Source: Acidobacteriota bacterium (lineage in GTDB: Bacteria > Acidobacteriota > Terriglobia > Acidiferrales > UBA7541). Taken from it: a stretch of DNA of 64,000 nucleotides. The translations under genes were made by a program, and so were the position numbers. The notes below the pieces were generated by a model. It was given only the letters and a program-made list of their open reading frames with translations. It ran no database searches and was not told the DNA's origin. This document shows positions 26,079 through 34,396 of this stretch, piece by piece (position 1 is the stretch's first letter; every line of letters starts with the position of its first letter). The stretch is taken from positions 62,001-126,000 of the forward strand of contig JABCZJ010000005.1 in NCBI GenBank assembly GCA_013289715.1. The letters run 5' to 3'.

Positions 26079-27193
26079 GGATACCGCTGTCCGCTCCGGA
26101 AATCACCGAGCAGGACATTGAGGCGGTGACGGGCGTTCTTCGCACGTCGAACCTTAGCTTGGGTCCCAAGGTCGGGGAGTTCGAGCGCGCGATTTCTGAT
26201 TACGTGGGTGCCTCCGACGCGATTGCCGTACACTCCGGAACCAGCGGTTTACACCTGTGTATTCGAGCCCTGGGCATTTCTGAAGGCGACGAAGTTCTGG
26301 TGCCCTCTTTTGCCTTTGTCGCAGTCGCGAACGCAGTCCGCTATGAAAAGGCGACTCCCGTGTTCGTTGATATCGACCCGCAAACGCTCAACCTCGATCC
26401 GAGCCTGCTCGAAAAGGCAATCACTCCGCGAACTCGGGCGATCCTTGTCGTACACACCTTTGGCTGCCCCGCGGAGCTAACGAGCATATTGCAGATCGCC
26501 AGACGCCACGGTCTGTTCGTTATCGAAGATGCTTGTGAGGCCATCGGGGCAGAATACGAGGGGCAACGAGTAGGCGCTTTAGGGGATGTCGGGGTCTTTG
26601 CGTTTTATCCCAACAAGCAGATTACAACCGGAGAAGGCGGCGCGGTCGTCACCAACAACTCCGAAATCGCGCTAAAGGTTAGAAAGCTTCGCAACCAAGG
26701 GAGAGATGATTCAGGCGAGTGGTTTCAGCATACGGAATTGGGGTACAACTACCGGATCTCGGATATCAATTGCGCGCTGGGAATCGAGCAACTCAAGAGA
26801 ATCGATGCCATTCTGGATCGACGGGAATCAATCGCTCGCCAGTACAGTGTCATACTTCGTTGCGTTTCTGACCTGATAATCCCGGCGATGGTGTTGCCTC
26901 GTCGTAAAATCAGTTGGTTCGTCTACGCGGTCCGACTGAGTCGTCGTTTCGACAAAGAGCATCGCGATTGGATCGTCAATGAAATGAAGTCGCGTGGGAT
27001 CGCTTTGGGCAGATATTTTGCGCCCATTCACTTGCAACCCATTTATCAGCCGTCCGACAGCGGCCAAACCGCTCTCCCCGTGACAGAGTTCCAAGCGTCT
27101 CGCTCGCTTGCATTGCCATTCTTCAATCGAATCCGGGAAGAGGAAATCAAAGAGGTTTGCCAGACGCTGGTCGAGCTGATTCGACCGGGGTGA
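26075..27193 (+). CDS. DegT/DnrJ/EryC1-type PLP-dependent sugar aminotransferase
   Basis: A 372-residue fold-type I aminotransferase for nucleotide sugars. It shows IAVHSGTSGLHLCIRALGIS for phosphate binding, VIEDACEAIGAEYEGQRVGA with the PLP-stacking region, and FYPNKQITTGEGGAVVTNN with the Schiff-base lysine. It would aminate C4 of a 4-keto-6-deoxy sugar made by the upstream dehydratase, as LegC and PglE do. The start overlaps the epimerase stop by 4 bp. No gene of the same set follows. Confidence 0.88.
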   Translation: MRIPLSAPEITEQDIEAVTGVLRTSNLSLGPKVGEFERAISDYVGASDAIAVHSGTSGLHLCIRALGISEGDEVLVPSFAFVAVANAVRYEKATPVFVDIDPQTLNLDPSLLEKAITPRTRAILVVHTFGCPAELTSILQIARRHGLFVIEDACEAIGAEYEGQRVGALGDVGVFAFYPNKQITTGEGGAVVTNNSEIALKVRKLRNQGRDDSGEWFQHTELGYNYRISDINCALGIEQLKRIDAILDRRESIARQYSVILRCVSDLIIPAMVLPRRKISWFVYAVRLSRRFDKEHRDWIVNEMKSRGIALGRYFAPIHLQPIYQPSDSGQTALPVTEFQASRSLALPFFNRIREEEIKEVCQTLVELIRPG

Positions 27194-27647
27194 TGGCATC
27201 GTTGCAAAATATCAAATTTGAAATCGACAGGCGCGCCCGCGGCGGGAAACAGAATCGGAACGACTGCGAAGCAGATTCCGACCAGAGTTTGCATACCCGC
27301 GCCAGCGCACCGGGTTCGCCATGGAACTAGCAAGTCCGGAACAAGAACCGCGTGCAAGACACCCGGCACGCGCCGCTTTGCGCATCGCTTCGGTTGAAGG
27401 CCACGAGAAGCCGCTGGCGATTGCGTGTCCAGCGGAGCGTTCGTCCTCAGTTCCTAAGAATGCGACTTGCTTCATCGGCTCATTCCGCATTCTTTTTGTG
27501 CGACGGAGACCGACCTGTGCATTTGCAAGACCCAATTCGTTTCGGCACACTAGAATGGGCTTAGAAGAATTCCAGGTACACCTGGCTTGCGCATCGTCCC
27601 ATTGTGGATTCCCGCGAGCCAATTCGGGAAAAAACGGGAGAAAGTGT
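27194..27647. other. Spacer after the nucleotide-sugar genes
   Basis: Overlapping open frames on both strands show biased, non-conserved composition and I support none as a gene. I see no terminator hairpin. The stretch leads into the short peptide gene at 27648. Confidence 0.35.
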
Positions 27648-27764
27648 ATGAAAACGCGGAATAACGCTTTACCCTCGCACAAAAAAGCCCTCGTGACAGA
27701 AGCGAATCTCTCCAGCTGTGTGCTGGCGAAAAGTACGCATCCGGAGCCGTACTGCTACTGGTAG
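27648..27764 (+). CDS. Candidate 38-residue peptide
   Basis: An ATG preceded by GGGAGAAAG at good spacing opens a frame for a 38-residue peptide. It starts MKTRNNALPSHKKALV and ends with THPEPYCYW; it has two cysteines, is basic at the front and is aromatic at the end. It lacks a hydrophobic signal. A polar leader and a short Cys- and aromatic-rich tail are seen in some modified or signalling peptides, but I recognise no family. It lies about 340 bp upstream of a HipA-like kinase. The frame is also open upstream to 27321 without a better start. Confidence 0.4.
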   Translation: MKTRNNALPSHKKALVTEANLSSCVLAKSTHPEPYCYW

Positions 27765-27856
27765 ATTACCCAACAGTATATATTGGTCTTGACTCGGCGG
27801 ATCACCTCGATTAAAGATCAGACGCCACAGTTCCAGCGCCCGCTGGGAGCGAGCGA

Positions 27857-27991
27857 ATGCAGTTGCTGCATGGTAGGAAGCCCCACCATGGCAACTTCCT
27901 TCGACCTCCTTCGCTCGTCAGACGACGACGGCCCAACGACCCGCCGCAACATGCAGTCAAGAAACAGTCCGTCTACAAGCGGAAGAAGTAG
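27857..27991 (+). CDS. Candidate 44-residue very basic peptide
   Basis: ATG at 27857 follows GGGAGCGAGCGA and encodes 44 residues rich in Arg, Lys, His and Pro, starting MQLLHGRKPHHGNFLRPPSL and ending QSVYKRKK. An alternative frame across the same bases (27783-28019) gives a Ser-rich product. With no homologue known, either could be a random frame. It is listed because of its Shine-Dalgarno and its place just before the HipA-like kinase. Confidence 0.2.
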   Translation: MQLLHGRKPHHGNFLRPPSLVRRRRPNDPPQHAVKKQSVYKRKK

Positions 27992-28100
27992 TCTCCGCGA
28001 GCAGCAGTCAAGCAGCTAGATTCAATCGAGAATTTACCGCATGACCCGGGCATTCTTTGGGCACTGCATGTGCCCTAAAGTGTTTTCGGAAAGGAACCCA

Positions 28101-28994
28101 ATGATTACCAAGGTGGTTGCAGTGGAGTACGTTCGCCGCATGCGGGGCGGCTCGCAAGCGCATCTGTTGCGCTGTTCGGATGGAGAATACTATGTCGTGA
28201 AATTTCAAAACAACCCGCAAGGAACCAGAATCCTTGCCAACGAATTGTTGGCGGCAGTTCTGGCGGGTCGCTTGGGTCTGCCGGTTCCTGAAAGCGCTAT
28301 CGTGGATGTGGCGGAGCTTCTCCTGAAGCGAGCGGACGATCTCACAATTCAGAGCGGACGAGGAAATGTTTCCTGTAGTCCGGGAACGTGTTTTGGCTCC
28401 CGTCTTCCTTCTGAGGCAGGTCCATACGGCATCCGCGTTCCAATCGAAATCCACAGTTTTCTGCCCGATTGCCCACCCCAGAAAGTCAGGAACAATGCGG
28501 AATTTGTCCGGATGCTTGTGTTCGACAAATGGACGTGCAACAGCGATTTTCGGCAAGTCATGTTCACGCGCGCCAGTGGCTCCCGAGACTATACTGTCAC
28601 GATGATCGACAACGGGTGCTGCTTCAACGGCCTTGAATGGAGCTTCCCGAATCTCCCAAGAGGGGGGCTCTCCCCAAGAGCATCTGCCTACGAAACGGTC
28701 CTGGGAATTGATTCTTTTGAGACGTGGATTCAGATTCTGGAAGACGACGCTGGCGGACAATTGCTCGATCATCTTGCAGACGAGATACCTCCGGAATGGT
28801 ATCAGCGTGATAGGAAGGCGCTTCATGGTCTGCTCGGGGACTTAAACCGCAGACGCCATCACGTGAGAGCATTGTTGTACACGACTCGATGGAAGTTTCC
28901 GCAGTGTTTTCCAAATTGGGCGAGCAAGCATACGCTGATCTATAGCCCGCTGGCGCAGTCTCGGCCGCTGCGGGCGAAGGCCAAGGAAGCATAA
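28101..28994 (+). CDS. HipA-like protein kinase (HipA_2 type)
   Basis: A 297-residue protein of the compact HipA-like kinase family. Visible kinase features are GGSQAHLLRC and YYVVKFQNN with the ATP-site lysine, NELLAAVLAGRLGLPVPES, the catalytic-loop-like FDKWTCNSDFRQVMF with Asn and Asp, and the metal-site segment MIDNGCCF. It starts at the ATG at 28101, preceded by GGAAAGGAA; an earlier ATG at 28041 lacks a ribosome site. Unlike HipBA toxin operons there is no HipB-type antitoxin next to it. Two small candidate peptides lie upstream instead. The substrate is unknown. Confidence 0.75.
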   Translation: MITKVVAVEYVRRMRGGSQAHLLRCSDGEYYVVKFQNNPQGTRILANELLAAVLAGRLGLPVPESAIVDVAELLLKRADDLTIQSGRGNVSCSPGTCFGSRLPSEAGPYGIRVPIEIHSFLPDCPPQKVRNNAEFVRMLVFDKWTCNSDFRQVMFTRASGSRDYTVTMIDNGCCFNGLEWSFPNLPRGGLSPRASAYETVLGIDSFETWIQILEDDAGGQLLDHLADEIPPEWYQRDRKALHGLLGDLNRRRHHVRALLYTTRWKFPQCFPNWASKHTLIYSPLAQSRPLRAKAKEA

Positions 28995-29411
28995 TGCGAC
29001 CACTCAGCGCCAACGTGATTGAACCTGCAGGCCGCGCGGCGCCTGGTTCCGGCAGAACCGCCGTCAGGAGACGAACAGCAAAGTGGGAGCGCCCCTAGGC
29101 GTGGAGAACTTGGTTAACGGGCGCCGAGTTGTTGCACGTTCCGCGCGCGACCGCAAATTCGATTCGGCACCGACCCGCAAGGTCTATGGGATACAGGACG
29201 AAACCAGAATTGATCGGCGGCGGCGGTTTCTGCTTCTTCAGCACACACTTCGGTATGGCTACTTCCCGGTGCCTGGCACCGCTGTTCACTGATTCCAAGC
29301 ATCCGATGTTGCGAACCGGCACACACTTGGAGCGGTTTGAGAACACTTGTTCCGAATCATTACAGAATTGCGCAGGTTCAAAACTACTTTCGGCCGTGGT
29401 GGCGATTTGCT
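28995..29411. other. Spacer between the kinase and the response regulator
   Basis: No gene is supported here. A short GGTTC/GAACC stem lies near 29045 without a T-tract. The stretch ends in the promoter of the downstream regulator. Confidence 0.35.
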
Positions 29412-29440
29412 TTGACACATTCGCCTGTTTTCTTTACAGT
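29412..29440 (+). promoter_or_regulatory. Sigma-70-type promoter for the response regulator / sigma operon
   Basis: TTGACA (29412-29417), a 17-bp spacer and TACAGT (29435-29440) form a reasonable promoter about 50 bp upstream of the ATG at 29492. The -35 is perfect and the -10 matches at four of six positions. Confidence 0.5.
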
Positions 29441-29491
29441 TTAAGCCCCTTCTAGATTTCTCGCAGTTTTCCCCCTTCCTCTGGAGCCGTC

Positions 29492-30202
29492 ATGCGTCTG
29501 TTAGTCGCCGAGAACGATCCCGCCCTCGCGACATTTCTGCAAGAAGGTTTCGACCACGAGCATTATGCCGTGGATGTCACGGGCGACGGCGATGACGCGA
29601 AGTACTGGATCGAACGGCGTCATTACGACCTGGCGATCCTAGACTTGAATATTGAGCGGGGCCGGGGCACGCACGTCCTGCAATTCGTCCCGGCCAAACG
29701 GAGTCAACTCCCCATCCTGGTTCTCTCGAGCCAGAGCCGTGCGGAGGACTACGCTCGAGTTCTGGATCTCGGTGCAGATGATTTGATCTTGAAGCCCTTC
29801 TTATTTCCAGAGTTGGCCGCCAGGGTGCGCGCCGTGCTGCGCAGGGTCGCGAGTTCTGCGGAAACCGCGTTGTGGCTGGACGATTTGCAGTTGAACTGCG
29901 TGGACCACTCCGTGAAGCGCGCTGGACGCGTGATTGAATTGACGCCGAAGGAATTCGGACTTCTGGAATGTCTCATGCGTAATGCCGGAAAGCACGTCAC
30001 CCGAGCGCAGATTCTCAATCAAGTGTGGAAGTTACCAAATGGCACGCTGACAAACGTCGTAGACGTTTATGTGAACTACCTGCGAAGCAAGATCAACGGC
30101 CCTCTCGATCGCAAGCTAATTCACACCGTGCGAGGAATTGGTTACCAAATGAATACAGTTGCTGACCGCGCCGGTCCGCAATTTGTAGAGAGCAAGGAAT
30201 GA
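29492..30202 (+). CDS. OmpR/PhoB-family response regulator
   Basis: A 236-residue two-domain regulator. The receiver has the acidic pocket AENDP (Glu7, Asp9), the phospho-acceptor Asp51 in LAILDLNIERG and the conserved Lys101 in DDLILKPF. The C-terminal winged helix reads VIELTPKEFGLLECLMRNAG and VVDVYVNYLRSKI. No histidine kinase is adjacent. It is followed 1 bp later by a FliA-type sigma factor gene, so the regulator and the sigma factor are made together. A decayed copy of its DNA-binding half lies at 23385-23700. Confidence 0.92.
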   Translation: MRLLVAENDPALATFLQEGFDHEHYAVDVTGDGDDAKYWIERRHYDLAILDLNIERGRGTHVLQFVPAKRSQLPILVLSSQSRAEDYARVLDLGADDLILKPFLFPELAARVRAVLRRVASSAETALWLDDLQLNCVDHSVKRAGRVIELTPKEFGLLECLMRNAGKHVTRAQILNQVWKLPNGTLTNVVDVYVNYLRSKINGPLDRKLIHTVRGIGYQMNTVADRAGPQFVESKE

Positions 30203-30203
30203 A

Positions 30204-30950
30204 ATGGCTCAACACGTGAGTTACGGCCTGATTGCGTTCGACGAAGTCCAGCGCGAGAAGGTCATTATCGAACAGCTTCCGCATGTCCGTTGGATCGCAC
30301 GTCGCATTCACGCCCGCGTCCCGCCCCAAGTGCTCCTGGAAGACCTGGTGCATGCTGGGATTCTGGGTCTTCTCGAAGCGGTGAACAAATACGATCCCAA
30401 CAAGAACGTTCAACTGCGTGACTACGCCGCGTTCCGTATTCGCGGTGCGATTCTGGACAGCCTCCGAGAAGTGGATTGGGGCACACGCGGCCTCCGCCGC
30501 AAAGCGCGGCGAATCGAAAGCGCGATTTCAGAATGCAGAGCACGGTTTGGCCGCGATCCCACGGAACCGGAGATTGCCGCCGAAGTCGGTGTCACGCTGC
30601 AGTTCTTCCAGCACCTTCTCGGAGACCTGCATACTCTGGACCTGGTAAGCCTGCAGGAGTTCGCTGGCAAGGACCGTTTGAGCGACGATGTACTGGCAGA
30701 TCGTGTTGGAGAAGAAAACGATCCGTTCTGTCAGACCCTGCGAGCCGAGATGGTCGTGCTGATGGTGAAAGCGGTGGGCGAGTTGCCGCGGCAAGAGCGA
30801 CAAGTGCTCGCTCTGTACCACTACCAAGAACTCACGATGAAGAACGTCGGTGTCCTGATGGGGATTGGAGAATCACGCGTGTCGCAATTACACACGAAGG
30901 CGATTTTGCGCACGCGAGTTCGGATGCACGAGCTGTTGCGAACATCCTAG
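30204..30950 (+). CDS. FliA/WhiG-type alternative sigma factor
   Basis: A 248-residue sigma-70 family protein of group 3. Region 2 contains LEDLVHAGILGLLEAVNKYD and FRIRGAILDSLREVDW, region 3 reads LRRKARRIESAISECRARFG, and region 4 ends with LTMKNVGVLMGIGESRVSQL. This form (FRIRGAILDSLRE) is that of the flagellar and sporulation sigma-28 family. No flagellar or chemotaxis gene is nearby, so its regulon is unknown. No anti-sigma gene is adjacent. Co-transcription with the preceding response regulator suggests a two-step control. Confidence 0.9.
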   Translation: MAQHVSYGLIAFDEVQREKVIIEQLPHVRWIARRIHARVPPQVLLEDLVHAGILGLLEAVNKYDPNKNVQLRDYAAFRIRGAILDSLREVDWGTRGLRRKARRIESAISECRARFGRDPTEPEIAAEVGVTLQFFQHLLGDLHTLDLVSLQEFAGKDRLSDDVLADRVGEENDPFCQTLRAEMVVLMVKAVGELPRQERQVLALYHYQELTMKNVGVLMGIGESRVSQLHTKAILRTRVRMHELLRTS

Positions 30951-31576
30951 TTGTGTTTCCGAATCCGCGGTCGACCGACGATCTGCCTTGCGCGAGACAC
31001 ACAATCTTCCAGCCCCCCGGAGAGATTCTCGATTCCTCCCACAACCGACGCTACCTTGGGCAGTGAGCGGTCTCGTTGCCAGCCGCGGACCAGCCGAGGC
31101 GCAACCGCGCCTACCACGCCGCCCCTGTACAGGAAGTCGAAGAACCGTCGCAGCGGTAGCGCTGGCGGTTATAGCCGTAAACGGTGAGATCTCGCTTCAT
31201 CAAATCGATTAAGCGAAAGCGCGTGTCCCGATGATCGGATGTGCCGACGTGTCGTTGACCGATCCAGTAACAGAACGAAAGCGCCACTTTCGTGCAAGCC
31301 TCGCACGCGCTCCGGGAAAATCTCGGAGCGAGAAGCCATTCAGCGAACTTGCACGGGAGTTCTGAATTCGCCTTGTTGTTTATGGGAAGTGGCGGATTCT
31401 GTACCGGCAGCATCGCAGGATGCCAATGCGAAGTCTTTGACGCGTTCATCGACGTGACCTGTCAAGGCTTCACCTGAAGGGCACTGATTTGACGTTGCAA
31501 GGTGGTTGTCAAGAAACTTGTGACCACAGAGCGTTACAACCTTGGATCGATCAGCACAAGTGTGGGTGACGGTCTC
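30951..31576. other. Spacer with a possible zinc-ribbon gene relic
   Basis: The minus strand at about 31110-31290 encodes FCYWIGQRHV, HRDTRFRLIDLMKRDLTVYG and QRYRC; in a shifted frame this is followed by RFFDFLY. This resembles the small zinc-ribbon proteins ending in YRCxxCxxRFF, of which a whole member sits at 48266, but a cysteine and the frame are lost. I read it as a decayed gene with low certainty. Nothing else stands out. Confidence 0.3.
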
Positions 31577-31759
31577 ATGAGCGAAGCGCGGACCGATTTT
31601 TGCGGGAAATGTCGCGCCGAGATTGACTCGACCCGAGGAGTCGAGTTCACACGAAAAGACGGAACCAGAGTCTGTGAGTCTTGCTTCGGGAAAAAACCCG
31701 GCGGCCCAGGAACGATTGGCCCAACTGAAATCACCCGCCGTTGCTTCGGTTTCCACTAA
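31577..31759 (+). CDS. Small zinc-ribbon protein
   Basis: A 60-residue protein with two CxxC pairs (FCGKCRAEID and VCESCFGKK) spaced as in a zinc ribbon. The in-frame ATG at 31577 directly precedes the conserved part; the open frame extends to 31502. Its end overlaps the end of the convergent XRE gene by 4 bp. The function is unknown; proteins of this size often bind nucleic acid or other proteins. Confidence 0.5.
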   Translation: MSEARTDFCGKCRAEIDSTRGVEFTRKDGTRVCESCFGKKPGGPGTIGPTEITRRCFGFH

Positions 31760-32166
31760 TGCATTTCAATCTGCTTGCGCTGATTCGCCGCATTTTCAGT
31801 CATGGCGGCGCGGCTCGCCATCTTCGACGCCACTTGAAATACAAGCGCGCGGTACTTGTCGTCCATCCGTGAAAAACATTTAGCGAACTCCCGGATCTCG
31901 CGCTCCTGGGTTGAGTTGGCGGCCCGCCTCGGAATACTTTCTGCCGGTAGTTTCGGCTTCTTCGCGCGATCGTCGTCCGTGAAAAGCCGGTGCATGGGGA
32001 CTTCGAGCGCTTGAGCCAGCTTTTCCAGCGTATCCACGGAGGGAACCGTGTGCCCGTTTTCGACCCGTGAGATGTAACACCGCAGCAATCCGGTGCGTTT
32101 TTCCACGTCGCCCTGAGACATTTTCTTCTGTGCTCTCAAAGTCTTCAATTTGTCGCCGATGACCAT
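31756..32166 (-). CDS. XRE-family helix-turn-helix regulator
   Basis: A 136-residue protein. Residues 1-65 form a Cro/C1-type helix-turn-helix (GDKLKTLRAQKKMSQGDVEK, then the segment CYISRVENGHTVPSVDTLEK). A charged linker and a C-terminal helical tail follow. Such proteins act as single-gene regulators. It is an isolated minus-strand gene among small regulators, and the target is not evident. Confidence 0.85.
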   Translation of the reverse strand: MVIGDKLKTLRAQKKMSQGDVEKRTGLLRCYISRVENGHTVPSVDTLEKLAQALEVPMHRLFTDDDRAKKPKLPAESIPRRAANSTQEREIREFAKCFSRMDDKYRALVFQVASKMASRAAMTENAANQRKQIEMH

Positions 32167-32232
32167 TCGAATCCTCCGCGCAAAATCATACGCCGCTGCT
32201 GGCCGAGCTTCAGACGCTCACGGCTGGGCCGC

Positions 32233-32541
32233 TCAAAACACGACCTGCAGACCAGCGCGTCCCACGCGCTGCACTCGCCTAGCGGCGTGCCGATCCGGAC
32301 TTAGCTTATGGGATTCGCACACGCTGGGCGCAGGCTGGACTGTTCTCAAGAGGCCAACCGCCTCGTCGATGTGTGCTTCTGCCAGCAAAACTTGAGCGAC
32401 CTCGCGCCGAGTGCCCGATTGCTCCACGCGGTCTCGCAGGTCCGTCATCAAGCCTGTGAGCGCGTCAATGGTGAATCGGACGAAGAAGTCATCGTCGGTC
32501 GGCGCAGGGGGGACGCGTCTCACGGTTGCAGGCTTTCGCAT
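32233..32541 (-). CDS. Hypothetical protein with a strong ribosome site
   Basis: A 102-residue protein of unknown function. AAGGAGG lies 6 bases before the ATG at 32541 and argues that the gene is real; the ATG two codons earlier is too close to that site. The N-terminal half is acidic and helical (DDDFFVRFTIDALTGLMTDL), the C-terminus is basic. It lies about 65 bp upstream of the XRE gene on the same strand, so the two may be co-transcribed. Confidence 0.5.
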   Translation of the reverse strand: MRKPATVRRVPPAPTDDDFFVRFTIDALTGLMTDLRDRVEQSGTRREVAQVLLAEAHIDEAVGLLRTVQPAPSVCESHKLSPDRHAARRVQRVGRAGLQVVF

Positions 32542-32811
32542 ATGCATCCTCCTTACCTCGCCATCGGCAGGAGCAACGTTAGCTTTGAGTGGTTGTCAGC
32601 CTTCGGGACGCGAAGCAAAAGAAAGCAGCGATCTGAGGTCTTCTGCCGTCAGAGCGGAACTCCCAGGAGTCTGACGAAATGCACTCGCTAGGTTCAGTGA
32701 TACTAGAACGATACTCAAGTCGTCAATTCGTATTGACCGCATTGGAGGTCAGCATTTATGCCGAGGGACGAATCGGAATGAATCGCAACATTCCTGCGTC
32801 CCGTCGGTAGG

Positions 32812-33018
32812 CTAGTCCCTCTGTTCCCACACCGCTTTCGACAATTCTTCGAGGGCTCCATCGAGAAGACCAGACGCCATAATCAGACGGGAAATAGCTT
32901 TGGAATCGCGGCTGTGCTCGATCATGCCGCTCAGGTCTGATTTCAATAGGCGAATTTTCTGGACGAGTTCGGCGAGGCGCGTTGAGTCCGGATACGATCT
33001 TGATCCCGCAGTGCTCAT
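32812..33018 (-). CDS. Hypothetical small helical protein
   Basis: A 68-residue, Leu- and charge-rich protein (RLAELVQKIRLLKSDLSGMI) predicted to be largely helical. GGAAGG lies about 10 bases before the ATG at 33018. It is located between an XRE-linked hypothetical and a single-domain response regulator, all on the minus strand. No family is recognised. Confidence 0.45.
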   Translation of the reverse strand: MSTAGSRSYPDSTRLAELVQKIRLLKSDLSGMIEHSRDSKAISRLIMASGLLDGALEELSKAVWEQRD

Positions 33019-33116
33019 GTGTCCACCCTTCCTTCAGATTCGCATGGCCGGTTCGGGTTTCGACCGAGGGTTTTCGCGGATGTTGCCGCCATCTCCCGGG
33101 TCGGACAATACAGTAT

Positions 33117-33542
33117 TTACCCGACGCAATCGTACGGGTCGGCCACACCGAATTCCTGGTAACTACTGCTGGCCGGTTCGAGGCCGCAGACCGCGCGCGC
33201 GTTGTCGACGAGCGTCGTCAAGTCTTCGCGCTTGGAAAAGACTGCCGCTGCTCCGCTCGCAAGAGCTTGCTTCTCGGTGTCTGCATCGCCGTTTGCGGTG
33301 AGGAAGAAAATCGGCAGTTTAGGCGCTATTGCTCTCAGCTCCTGAGCCAACTGCAATCCATTCATCTCCGGCATGGAGAAGTCCAGGACGGCCAGGTTGG
33401 GCGGTACCTGCTTCGCCTTGGCGATGGCTTCCACGCCATTTTCGGCTGCAAGGCAAGCCTCAAATCCACTGCCCGATTCGAAAAGCGTACGAATCTCGGC
33501 TCGGAATGCGCAATCGTCGTCAACGATCAGCACCACAGACAT
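33117..33542 (-). CDS. Single-domain response regulator (CheY-like)
   Basis: A 141-residue receiver with no output domain. The acidic pocket VLIVDDDCAF, the phospho-acceptor Asp in LAVLDFSMPEMNG, the Thr in FFLTANGD and a Lys in FSKRED are present. The ATG at 33542 is preceded by GGAGCG; the frame is open 17 codons further. It may relay phosphate to another protein. The nearest histidine kinase is the MHYT protein at 34397, on the other strand. Confidence 0.88.
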   Translation of the reverse strand: MSVVLIVDDDCAFRAEIRTLFESGSGFEACLAAENGVEAIAKAKQVPPNLAVLDFSMPEMNGLQLAQELRAIAPKLPIFFLTANGDADTEKQALASGAAAVFSKREDLTTLVDNARAVCGLEPASSSYQEFGVADPYDCVG

Positions 33543-33632
33543 GTTTCGCTCCGATCTGGAAAATCCCGCTAGGAGAAACGCAGCCAAAGACATTGTTCCG
33601 CAGCCGTTTCGCCGTCCGTATCCGCGCGCGTC

Positions 33633-33986
33633 TTACTTCGCTTTGACTTCGGGCGTTAGCGGTTTCTGGCAATGGGAGCAGCACGGAGTCTTTCTCTCCC
33701 ATGTAACCTCAAGAGTCTGAAGACAGAATGGGCAGCGGCCCGACCATTCGTGATCGCACTCGGGGCAGTTGCTGAGTACGAGCTCTCGCCGGCGAACCAG
33801 CTTGCTGCCATCCCGAAGAGAAACCAGAAATCGGCATCTTCTGTTTTCACAGATCAAGAATTCTTCCACGCGGCGAACCCCCTGGCGAGCGACACCTCTC
33901 CTGGTGTCGCGAGAAGCTTGCGAGAGCCGCGCAAGCTTTGAGAGCGGGCCTGGAATCGCTTGTTTGCTTCCAGAGATCAAGTTCAA
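33633..33986 (-). CDS. Zinc-ribbon protein with several CxxC pairs
   Basis: A 117-residue protein with a basic N-terminal third. Cysteine pairs follow in LICENRRCRFLV, SNCPECDHEW, CPFCLQTLEV and PCCSHCQKPL, giving enough ligands for two zinc sites. The composition suggests nucleic-acid or protein binding; no named family is recognised. It ends 90 bp upstream of the CheY-like gene start on the same strand. Confidence 0.55.
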   Translation of the reverse strand: MNLISGSKQAIPGPLSKLARLSQASRDTRRGVARQGVRRVEEFLICENRRCRFLVSLRDGSKLVRRRELVLSNCPECDHEWSGRCPFCLQTLEVTWERKTPCCSHCQKPLTPEVKAK

Positions 33987-34396
33987 TCGAACCTGTTGGA
34001 CCGACGGGATTGCGAATCAAGCGCGCGCCACCGCCCGCGCGGTTCGCCCGCGCGTGAAGCTTCCACACGGACAATATGGAACGCCAAGTTGGCTGCGTGC
34101 AATGCCGAGAACTACGTACCACCATCTAGGTACGCGCTCGCAGCTCACGTTCGCATCGAAACGCGCTAGCGGCTGTCGCCAATCCAGTCGTCTCCGGCTC
34201 TGGAACCGGATCCGTCGAACATAGACCCGGCCCGACGGGACAAGACAGCGAGCCATTTCTCAAGGATAGGAGTACCATCGGCTCAACGAAGAAGCGGTAC
34301 TGTAAGTGGCCACTTCCGGTTGAAATACAGGACTTGCAGCCGGTCAGCGGAGCAAACGCCCTGACAGGTGCCAGTTCGGGTCCGGCGAAAGGTACC
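33987..34396. other. Divergent intergenic region before the MHYT kinase
   Basis: About 410 bases separate the minus-strand zinc-ribbon gene from the plus-strand kinase. They must carry promoters both ways, but I find no well-matched -35/-10 pair and no repeat of note. No gene is supported. Confidence 0.3.

Noticed and set aside
27212..27682. 156-residue minus-strand frame beside the aminotransferase gene
   Set aside because: Composition is Arg/Ser-rich without motifs, there is no ribosome site, and a plus-strand frame overlaps it.
28101..28994. Classical HipBA toxin-antitoxin module
   Set aside because: No HipB-type helix-turn-helix gene is adjacent, and the kinase is a compact HipA_2 type rather than full-length HipA.
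30204..30950. Flagellar sigma factor fliA proper
   Set aside because: No flagellar, chemotaxis or flgM gene lies in the window, so only the family is stated.
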